From assembly GCA_002298785.1 (NCBI GenBank), contig DBMR01000048.1:1-22252 (forward strand): a stretch of DNA of 22,252 nucleotides, read 5' to 3'. The position numbers were made by a program, and so were the translations under genes. Below, piece by piece: positions 15,621-22,252 of the stretch. The first letter of the stretch is position 1, and every line of letters begins with the position of its first letter. Below the pieces are notes generated by a model. That model was not told the DNA's origin and ran no database searches. It saw nothing but the letters and a program-made list of their open reading frames with translations. This DNA is from Verrucomicrobia subdivision 3 bacterium UBA693. Lineage in GTDB: Bacteria; Verrucomicrobiota; Verrucomicrobiia; Limisphaerales; UBA8199.

Positions 15621-17201
15621 TCATTTCGGGTGGATTTCTCCCAACAGGGCGCAGTCGAATCCGTCCAGGACCACTTCACGGCGCGTTCGGCCACAGCGCA
15701 CGCTGTAAGTCTTGCGTGCAGCATTCGGGTTCCAGAGTAGAACGGCTCGTGCCGAGGGATACCAGGCGAGCACCGCGGGTTCGTCGTTTTCCACGATTGG
15801 GATCCCGGGATCCAACCGGCGTTTGAACGCGTAAAGAGCCGCCAACGACTCTTCGCAGGTCTGGATTGAGGCAGCAGTTGATGGTGACGTTCGAGTAAGG
15901 AATTGAGTTCCTCGGGAATGAAGCTGGCCGCTGGCTGCCGCCGCAGCATCCGACTCAGAGAGGAATGTCCAGCCATCCTTGGCTGGTTGGCTGGTTACCT
16001 CGAACGGAATTCCTGAGGCCAGGAATAAACTGAACGGACGGTCGTCACCGCTGTATCGGCTGGCTTCACCCCAATAATGCTTGAATGGGCCACGAGGGAT
16101 ATGTCCGGCAAGTTTTTGGTGAATGCCTGCTTGCCGTTTCATCAGCGGTGCGAGCGTTCCCCAGTGTGCTTTCGGAAAGGGCGTGACGCCGCTCATGAAC
16201 ATGGTGTGTCGTACATCGGTGAATGTCGAAATGACCAGTTTGGCACCCAGGTTAACCGCTGAGAGCCTATCTGACGGGTAAGCTGTCGACTCGCTGTAGG
16301 CGAGTTCGGGGGCGACGAACCGGCGATGGAACAAGGCGCTGAACAGCTCATCCGTTTTCCCTTTTGCAGGAGCAAAAGACGCGTCATCGAACATCAATTC
16401 GCCGACCCGGAAAGGAACACCACGGTAATCATGCAGACGAATACCAGCCTTTTCCGCTCCGAGATACATCACCATGATGCCCAGGCGGCCGTCCAGCGCC
16501 TTTTGTTGGCGGCGAAACGAGCCGGTTAGTTCGTCGCAGGTGAACTCCACCCATTCCCGCAAGAGGCGCGACATGCGGCGGTCGCGAATGGTTGCTAATA
16601 GTTCAGGCCAACTGGTGGCGGGGAAACCTGTTTGCTTCAAAAATCGGTCCCGGTGTTCTGGACAAAAGCAACCGCCGATTTGTCCGGGTCCACGAGCGAG
16701 ACGGAAGTCGTCGTCCAGAAAGACATCGCGCCATGCGGACTCACGAATCGTTTTCAAGGCGGCTACGTTTTCCTCGGTCGCCGGAGGATGGAGCGAGGTG
16801 CCCGAGTAATTCTTGCCTTCAAGCGAGGTGCCCAACCGCCAGTGAGATGGAGGTGAGAGCGGGAACGAGCCATCTTTGGAGCCGAGAGAATCACCGGGAT
16901 GTCCCAGGGGCACATTGACTACCCGGGCTTCAAGGCCGGCGCGTTGAATCTGATCGCGTGCTTGGCGCATCGTCTTGATTGGCCATGGCCAATAACCGTA
17001 GAAGAAACCTGCCAGCCAGATGCAGGATATGCCCGCATCCCGCAACATCCCCGGGAAATCTGGGTCATCCAGAATCGCTTGCGGGCTGAGGCAGACATGA
17101 AAGTCGCGTGCATTTCCCGACTTGATGGGAGTCCAGGGAAGAAACGCGGTCGAGAGCGAAGCGCCGGCCATCAGGCGCAGACTTTCACGACGGGTCATCA
17201 T
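15621..17201 (-). CDS. Tat-exported TIM-barrel hydrolase-like protein, unknown activity
   Basis: A 526-residue protein with a twin-arginine signal (MMTRRESLRLMAGASLSTAF, residues 1-20), so it is probably folded in the cytoplasm before export. The mature part reads as a glycosidase-type alpha/beta barrel: DFHVCLSPQAILDDPDFP, then AGISCIWLAGFFYGYWPWP. An acidic strand end, DVFLDDDFRL (159-168), is followed by CFCPEH, and ELMFDDASF and AYSESTAYPSD come later. Asp163-165 and the Glu in SEST are candidate catalytic acids. The C-terminal 80 residues look like a beta-sandwich. No CAZy family could be assigned by eye. The start at 17201 lies 8 bp after the GH127 gene stop, so the two are co-transcribed; a longer frame to 17339 overlaps GH127 and destroys the Tat signal position. 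Confidence 0.78.
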   Translation of the reverse strand: MMTRRESLRLMAGASLSTAFLPWTPIKSGNARDFHVCLSPQAILDDPDFPGMLRDAGISCIWLAGFFYGYWPWPIKTMRQARDQIQRAGLEARVVNVPLGHPGDSLGSKDGSFPLSPPSHWRLGTSLEGKNYSGTSLHPPATEENVAALKTIRESAWRDVFLDDDFRLARGPGQIGGCFCPEHRDRFLKQTGFPATSWPELLATIRDRRMSRLLREWVEFTCDELTGSFRRQQKALDGRLGIMVMYLGAEKAGIRLHDYRGVPFRVGELMFDDASFAPAKGKTDELFSALFHRRFVAPELAYSESTAYPSDRLSAVNLGAKLVISTFTDVRHTMFMSGVTPFPKAHWGTLAPLMKRQAGIHQKLAGHIPRGPFKHYWGEASRYSGDDRPFSLFLASGIPFEVTSQPAKDGWTFLSESDAAAAASGQLHSRGTQFLTRTSPSTAASIQTCEESLAALYAFKRRLDPGIPIVENDEPAVLAWYPSARAVLLWNPNAARKTYSVRCGRTRREVVLDGFDCALLGEIHPK

Positions 17202-17209
17202 AGTGGTAT

Positions 17210-19999
17210 TCACGGCGTTTTGGTGGCAAGTTGCTGAATTTCCGCCGGTGACAGCGCCCGCTCCCACAGACCGAAGTCCGCGAAGGTGGCCGCCAGGAAT
17301 TCGTTCCCAGAGAATCTCGGGTTTCCGCCCAGCGCGCAATCGTGCGTGGTAGTAGTGGAATACTCAGGCACCGTGCAAGAACCGGCGACCTTACCGTCCA
17401 GGAATAAATACAGGGTAGTGCTCTGTTTGACCGCGGCGACGTGATGCCAAGTCCCGGCCGAAATGGGGGTTCCTCCAGTCCCAAACGTCTGGCCGGCTTC
17501 AATCCGCGCGAAAAGCTTACCACCTTCCACCGACAACCGCAGGGGATCATCCATGCTGGCAGTCCAGGCGGAAAAGATCTGGGCCAATCGGCCATTGGGC
17601 ATTTCGTCCACCCGAACCCGGGTAGCCACGCTAAAATCGCCTTCCGGCCAGGCCGAAAGGGGATAAACCAGCATCTGGCCGCGACCATCGACACGCGTGC
17701 CCTCTGGCCCGCGGGACTGCGGAGCCGGTGAGCTCAAGATGCCAAACTTGGGGGCGGCTTCCTGCCGCAAAGAATGCAGAAGGATCTCTCCGTTTGGCCC
17801 GGGCTGGTTTACCGCAGGTAAAATTTGACTGGGGGCCTTTGGATCAAGGTGGAAGCGGGCAGGTAGTACCTCGGGCCTGGTCTCGCCGTGCGCGTTGACC
17901 GTGACTACCCGCCACCAGCGCTCGGCTGCCAACGAATTCGAAACGGCAGGCAGTTCCACCGCCATGCTAAGGGCGTTGGTGCAGTTCGAGGCATGCACAA
18001 TCCTGGTGAAGTTCTCATCGGTAGAGATTTCGAGGCGATACGCTTGATTGGTGAACGGGCGCGTGGCTCGCCATTGAAACTGCACCAGGCCGGGGCGGAC
18101 TCTTTCGCCATCGCGTGGATAACGCGTGAAGGCGGGCGGAGGTGGAGGGTTGAGGACCGGAAGCCAGGACCGGTAGGGTGTGCCGTTGCCACCGGCGCTC
18201 GCAAAATCAACCAAGTGCAACGGGACACTCGAAGGGGTCGCAAGGTCGACTTGCACCCACGGCGATGAGCCGAGTTGGTTAGGATTCCTGAGTGGAGTTG
18301 TGGTCCGCGCCTCTGCAAGAAGGTCGAGGTTAATGGGGGGGATTCGGTCGGCATCAATCTCGTTGACTGCCTGGTCCCAGGCCAGCAGGAGCGGGCCGCG
18401 ATAGAGAGATACTTTCCCGGCGGTTTCGTTGGCGCCGGCCGTGGAACGCAATCCAAAATCAAAGGTTAGGGTAACCGCATCGCCCGCCCGCCAGTGCCGC
18501 CGGATCTCAAGGTAGGACCCACCGACCGCATGGTCTGTCACGCCAGCAAAGTTTGCCTCAATGTGAGTGGTTCCAGACCAACCGGGTATTCGTAGCCTCA
18601 AAGACCACTCGTCGGTGCCGCATTTTTTGACTGTTACCTGCTGGGCGCCAACTCGCGGATAGTCGCGGTCCATCTGCAACTGGATTGCACTTCCGCCGCG
18701 TTCGAGGTCGAAAACGCCAGGCAAATAACTGTTAACGACCAAGCCATTGGTTTGCGACATTACCGACCAATCGCTGAGCATGCCCAGGACCCGCGGGCCG
18801 TTGACGGAGCAGCAGTTTAGTTCCGGGGTGCCGGCACGCGCCTGAAACACAATCGTATGGGCGCTGGCTTCGCGGACGCCGTCCATCGGGGTGTTGTAAG
18901 TCCACCATCGTCCGCTCTCATGCTGCGCGCCCAGCCCGCCATTGAGGGTTGACAGCTCCAGTTCATCCGCCGCGCGTGGATCGCCGGTCAGCTTGTGGTA
19001 ATCGATGGTTAGCGCCATCCACGCCACGGTGCAGCAGGTTTCGATGGCCGTAGGCGCATAGGGATTTCCGGTGGCTTGTTCACCGGAACTGAAGGCGCCG
19101 GAATTGCGCCGATCCCAGCGGCGGATGCTGCGCCAGTGATGAATAAAGGCTTCGTGATATTTGGCCTCCCCGGTAATGCGCCACATCTCGATGAGTCCCT
19201 GCAAATCATGGAGGCTTTCCCAGCGTGGCCGGGGCGATTGGAAATACTCGCGGCCGTCCAGGCCGGCGCGGAGATAATCCCCGGCGCGCTCCCACTCTTT
19301 CTCAACCTCCCGCGCCATTCGGAGATAACTTGGCTCGCCGGTCACGCGATACATGATAGCCATGCCGGTAAGGATGGTCATGTTCATCTCCGCGTCGCCG
19401 GCGTCAAATACGCGTCGGCCAGTATCGAGATAGGTCCGGCAAACAAGGTCGGCGGCCTTTCGGGCCGCCTCCAGCGCCGCTCCATCGCCGGTCTGCTGGT
19501 GCCACATAACCAGGGCCTGGATTGCATGGTAATGGCCCCAAAGATCCCAGTTCTTCAATAGTCGGATTTCCCTGGGAAACGGGCCCAGATAACCGTCAGC
19601 CGTCTGCGTGGCGATGAAGCTGGCGACCACATTTGAGACTTGGGAACGCAACCGGGGATCGTCCGTCATCCGCAGCGCCGCTACCGCGGAGAGGAGATAT
19701 TTGCCGATAAACTCCCCAGCCCAGGGAACCAATTGCGGTGTGGGCTGCCGATCACGCACGCGGAACATTTCCAGCATCCCAGGATTCGACTGCGGAGCAC
19801 ATAGCAGCCAATGGTCCACGTTAGCCTGAACACGTTCACCGACCGGGCCAACGAATTGGAAATGTGCCGAAGGGAGCGATTCGAGGCACATTCGGCCAGC
19901 CTCAGGCGTGGGTGCCGCCAGTCCGCTAATTGTCGCGACGCAAAAAATGAATGCCAGGTGTTGCATCAGAGAATGGTGTGTCGCGAACGATGATTTCAC
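17210..19999 (-). CDS. GH127 family protein (beta-L-arabinofuranosidase-like) with FnIII-like and LamG-like domains
   Basis: Predicted exported glycosidase, 929 residues. The catalytic region (about 35-615) is a DUF1680/GH127 (alpha/alpha)6 barrel plus beta-sandwiches. In the characterised family member HypBA1 the zinc-thiolate site uses Glu, Cys and an adjacent Cys pair, with a separate acid/base Glu. Matching residues here are Glu307 (SSGEQ, acid/base), Glu320 and Cys322 (IETCC), and Cys396-Cys397 (ELNCCSVNGPR, nucleophile pair). An FnIII-like domain (622-718) and a LamG/concanavalin-like domain (about 780-925, with TWHHVAAVKQSTTLYLFLDG) follow and may bind glycan. An N-terminal signal (hydrophobic LAFIFCVATISGLAA) supports export. 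The start could be GTG at 19999 or ATG at 19966; GTG gives a basic n-region. It is 15 bp from the upstream hydrolase gene. Close GH127 relatives act on other sugars, so the substrate is not certain. Confidence 0.9.
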   Translation of the reverse strand: MKSSFATHHSLMQHLAFIFCVATISGLAAPTPEAGRMCLESLPSAHFQFVGPVGERVQANVDHWLLCAPQSNPGMLEMFRVRDRQPTPQLVPWAGEFIGKYLLSAVAALRMTDDPRLRSQVSNVVASFIATQTADGYLGPFPREIRLLKNWDLWGHYHAIQALVMWHQQTGDGAALEAARKAADLVCRTYLDTGRRVFDAGDAEMNMTILTGMAIMYRVTGEPSYLRMAREVEKEWERAGDYLRAGLDGREYFQSPRPRWESLHDLQGLIEMWRITGEAKYHEAFIHHWRSIRRWDRRNSGAFSSGEQATGNPYAPTAIETCCTVAWMALTIDYHKLTGDPRAADELELSTLNGGLGAQHESGRWWTYNTPMDGVREASAHTIVFQARAGTPELNCCSVNGPRVLGMLSDWSVMSQTNGLVVNSYLPGVFDLERGGSAIQLQMDRDYPRVGAQQVTVKKCGTDEWSLRLRIPGWSGTTHIEANFAGVTDHAVGGSYLEIRRHWRAGDAVTLTFDFGLRSTAGANETAGKVSLYRGPLLLAWDQAVNEIDADRIPPINLDLLAEARTTTPLRNPNQLGSSPWVQVDLATPSSVPLHLVDFASAGGNGTPYRSWLPVLNPPPPPAFTRYPRDGERVRPGLVQFQWRATRPFTNQAYRLEISTDENFTRIVHASNCTNALSMAVELPAVSNSLAAERWWRVVTVNAHGETRPEVLPARFHLDPKAPSQILPAVNQPGPNGEILLHSLRQEAAPKFGILSSPAPQSRGPEGTRVDGRGQMLVYPLSAWPEGDFSVATRVRVDEMPNGRLAQIFSAWTASMDDPLRLSVEGGKLFARIEAGQTFGTGGTPISAGTWHHVAAVKQSTTLYLFLDGKVAGSCTVPEYSTTTTHDCALGGNPRFSGNEFLAATFADFGLWERALSPAEIQQLATKTP

Positions 20000-20014
20000 A
20001 GGATAGCCGGGGAA

Positions 20015-22252
20015 TCAATGACGGCGGTGATCAGAGGTTGCGCCCACCTGGGGCAGAGCGACACTGAATTCGACGGATTCACCTTCAGTTCCCAGGTAGC
20101 CACCCCATCCTATGCGAATCTCGCTCACTTGTTTCAAGTCCAATTCGCCGTCGACGTCCTTCGACCAGCCTGCAAGTTGCAATCGGTTGATTGGAACAAC
20201 AAGACGATGATGCCCGCTTACTCCAAGTTGGCAGCCCGTGCTGGCCAGGAAATCCCCCCCACCTTTTTCCTGGACGATCGCCAATAGTTGAGTGGTGGTA
20301 CGCTGGCCTTGGGGCACCCAGGCATCCAGTATCAAGCACTCAGTCCCTTCGAGGTTCAAAGGTTCTGGAAACAGAAATCGGAGGAACATGAACGTATCCA
20401 CCTGTCCCTTGGTCAGCCTGGCGGTGGCACGCCACGCTGGCTGCTGCGGCCGGGAGTGTGTGGGGTCCGGGAGCGTTTCGGCTCGCACGAATTCGCCTTG
20501 CGTCAATGTCGGCTTCACCTCGACTACGGTCTGTGGAACCAGGTTCGGCAGTGTACCTTCCCGGGCTTTGAGACGTTGTGGAAGTCTCGCCGTGGGGTAT
20601 CGCAGCAGTGCGGCACCATACGGCTCGAACTCCAGGTTAAGCCGAGGCCCGAGGCTGGTTTGCAGGACGGTGGCATTTGCCGGGCACCAACGTTCGCCTG
20701 GGCCGCCCACACTTAATGTCACGTCACCTCGCCATGGCTTCCCGCTGTCGTTGATGAGAAAGTACAACTCGTGCCCGTTGAGGCGCCGGTGGGTGAACTT
20801 GATGGGGGAATGCGGCGGGTCCACGGTCACATCGCGCTCCAATAATCCATCTAAAGCGATGGCAAGCAACCCTTCCGAGCCTCGCGGAAGGTAAACTCCG
20901 GTGCCGCCTTTTCCGTGCGTGGCGACTATGGGTTCGGTTGTATCGGCGCCAAAAATTTTTCGTCCCATGGCTTGGATTTTTGAGGAGGGGAATAGGCGGT
21001 CACTGTTGGCGGGCAGAGCGCTCAAGGCGATGACCGCGCCGCCGCTTTGAACGAATCGTGCCAGGTTGTCCCAAGCGGCCTGCGGCAGGGTGTCTACCGC
21101 CGGGAGCACCAACACACGCCATCGCAGCTTTCCATGCACCAGGGTGCCGCCTTCCACTTTCGCTTCTGCCAACGCGCGGCTGTCGATAATGGTGAAATCC
21201 CGCTGGCTGGCAAACGAGCTTTCCTGGGCTGATCGCCAGGTGTTCTCGATCGCGGTTGCTCCCGGTGAATCATTTGCCCAGAGCCGGGCGGGATGGAATT
21301 TGGGCCAAATGCTTTCCACCGGGTAGAGCAGGGCCACATCCGCGACCTGATGCCCTCCGGTCAAAGAAGTGCAGCAGCGGCCCACCCATTCATTCAATCG
21401 CAACAGAGCATCGTCAGTAAGATCTGCGAAGCTGTAATAGCTGGTGATGGCATTCACTCCCGAAACGATGAGCCGATTGAAGGTGCCGCGAATTTCGGCT
21501 TCAGTCACCACGCGTTTGGGCCGATTATCACCAGGCCCGCGCCAGACCTGGCCGTGATCGGAAGTTTCGCTCATCACAATGCGCTTTCCTTCCAACTCCG
21601 CCGCACTGGCCAGCATGCGGGCGATGTACCAGGGCACCTCGGCCGGAATGCTGGTCAGGCAATCGATGCTGGGCGCGTCCAGGCGTCGGGCGCACCGGAG
21701 GAAGTCGCCGTAAAGAGGCACGTGTGCCACCAGTCCTTCTTCCATAAGCAGGTGGCCGCCGGAAGGTATATTCCATGCCTGACAGCGTTGTTGGATTTGT
21801 CCGAAATAGTTGGCGGAGACCAACTCGCCAACTGTTCGCCAATAGTCATAGCGGAACCGTGCGCTGCGTTCACCTGCATCACCGATCAATGCGGGCACCA
21901 CATCTTCGTCCAGTGAATATCCTCGGCGTCGCTTGAATTCTGTCGAGAGGTTGGATGCCCAGGGTAGCGGTCGCCATGGCTGTGATTTCAGAAAGCAACT
22001 CATCAACGACGGTTCATCGGTAAAAGTCGCGACGAATATTTGGCCCAGATCCTGGCCGAGTTGCGCTGCGTAACGCTGATGGGTCAAATTGATAAAGCGT
22101 TCCGTGGGCTCCGGCAGGAGGAGGTTTACATAGGGCATTTTTTCGAAAAGGTTGCCATCGGCATGGGTGCCCTCGTACAGCCAATTTTCGGTGATGGCCA
22201 TGACATGCCATAGCCCCTCGGGAGCCTTCCAGGTCAACATGCCGTCTTTTAC
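20015..22252 (-). CDS. Glycosyl hydrolase, GH106-like, 5'-truncated by window edge
   Basis: The C-terminal 745 codons of a large hydrolase; the frame stays open to the right edge, reading VKDG before the first methionine, so the N-terminus is outside. The visible part begins in a glycosidase-type barrel, with IFVATFTDEPSLMSC (Glu codon at 22013-22015, acid/base candidate), PSGGHLLMEEGL, YGDFLRCARRLDAPSIDCLT and a later VMSETSDHGQVWRGPG (second catalytic Glu candidate). An amidotransferase-like domain (VLVLPAVDTLPQAAWDNLARFVQSGG) and two or more beta-sandwich domains follow. The layout resembles GH106 alpha-L-rhamnosidases and related unclassified enzymes, but I cannot settle the family. It is the most upstream visible gene of the hydrolase operon, 15 bp before GH127. 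Pairing with GH127 suggests attack on an arabinose- and rhamnose-containing plant or microbial polysaccharide. Confidence 0.72.
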   Translation of the reverse strand, partial: VKDGMLTWKAPEGLWHVMAITENWLYEGTHADGNLFEKMPYVNLLLPEPTERFINLTHQRYAAQLGQDLGQIFVATFTDEPSLMSCFLKSQPWRPLPWASNLSTEFKRRRGYSLDEDVVPALIGDAGERSARFRYDYWRTVGELVSANYFGQIQQRCQAWNIPSGGHLLMEEGLVAHVPLYGDFLRCARRLDAPSIDCLTSIPAEVPWYIARMLASAAELEGKRIVMSETSDHGQVWRGPGDNRPKRVVTEAEIRGTFNRLIVSGVNAITSYYSFADLTDDALLRLNEWVGRCCTSLTGGHQVADVALLYPVESIWPKFHPARLWANDSPGATAIENTWRSAQESSFASQRDFTIIDSRALAEAKVEGGTLVHGKLRWRVLVLPAVDTLPQAAWDNLARFVQSGGAVIALSALPANSDRLFPSSKIQAMGRKIFGADTTEPIVATHGKGGTGVYLPRGSEGLLAIALDGLLERDVTVDPPHSPIKFTHRRLNGHELYFLINDSGKPWRGDVTLSVGGPGERWCPANATVLQTSLGPRLNLEFEPYGAALLRYPTARLPQRLKAREGTLPNLVPQTVVEVKPTLTQGEFVRAETLPDPTHSRPQQPAWRATARLTKGQVDTFMFLRFLFPEPLNLEGTECLILDAWVPQGQRTTTQLLAIVQEKGGGDFLASTGCQLGVSGHHRLVVPINRLQLAGWSKDVDGELDLKQVSEIRIGWGGYLGTEGESVEFSVALPQVGATSDHRRH

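Noticed and set aside
17202..17339. 46-residue N-terminal extension of the Tat-exported protein
   Set aside because: It would overlap the GH127 gene and bury the twin-arginine signal; the start next to MTRRES is far better.
21293..21916. 207-codon plus-strand frame
   Set aside because: It is antisense to the GH106-like hydrolase gene; no domain or signal is seen.
1..22252. CRISPR arrays, tRNA or rRNA genes, insertion sequences, integrases and prophage genes
   Set aside because: I looked for regular repeats, cloverleaf-like segments, transposase motifs and terminal repeats and saw none convincing.

Overview
The window is a gene-dense bacterial chromosome segment, GC-rich by eye, with no tRNA, rRNA, CRISPR array, insertion sequence or phage gene that I can see. 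Thirteen protein-coding genes are supported, twelve on the minus strand and one on the plus strand. The mix suggests a free-living glycan degrader, most likely in the Verrucomicrobiota or a related PVC lineage. The clues are large secreted glycosidases with appended beta-sandwich domains, a Tat-exported hydrolase-like protein, an L-fucose isomerase, Gfo/Idh/MocA and PIG-L enzymes, no SusC/SusD pair, and weak Shine-Dalgarno sequences. The taxonomic call is inference.

Right to left along the minus strand, 22252-15621 is a secreted carbohydrate-degradation operon. It holds a 5'-truncated glycosyl hydrolase resembling GH106, a GH127 (beta-L-arabinofuranosidase family) enzyme with FnIII-like and LamG-like C-terminal domains, and a Tat-exported TIM-barrel-like protein of unknown activity. 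Convergent with it, the lone plus-strand gene (12645-15590) encodes a 981-residue multidomain exported protein. It combines a glycosidase-like barrel, an amidotransferase-like fold, a beta domain and a second barrel resembling sugar-phosphate isomerases. Divergent from that gene is a secreted metallophosphoesterase of purple-acid-phosphatase architecture (10695-12503).

Next comes a tightly coupled three-gene cassette (10525-7750): a Gfo/Idh/MocA oxidoreductase, a PIG-L family deacetylase and a NagB-like glucosamine-6-phosphate deaminase homologue. The genes are separated by a 4-bp overlap and a 2-bp gap. This looks like an amino-sugar catabolic module. Two of its enzymes have changes at canonical catalytic positions, so the chemistry may differ from the textbook families. 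This is the best candidate for an undescribed system here.

From 7681 to 2091 lies a YbhGFSR-type drug or lipid exporter operon: HlyD-like adaptor, fused dual ABC ATPase and two ABC-2 permeases. It is led by a small membrane protein with a cytoplasmic zinc-ribbon-like tail. Finally, an L-fucose isomerase gene (1830-34) closes the window. It agrees with a diet of deoxy- and arabino-sugars released by the secreted hydrolases.
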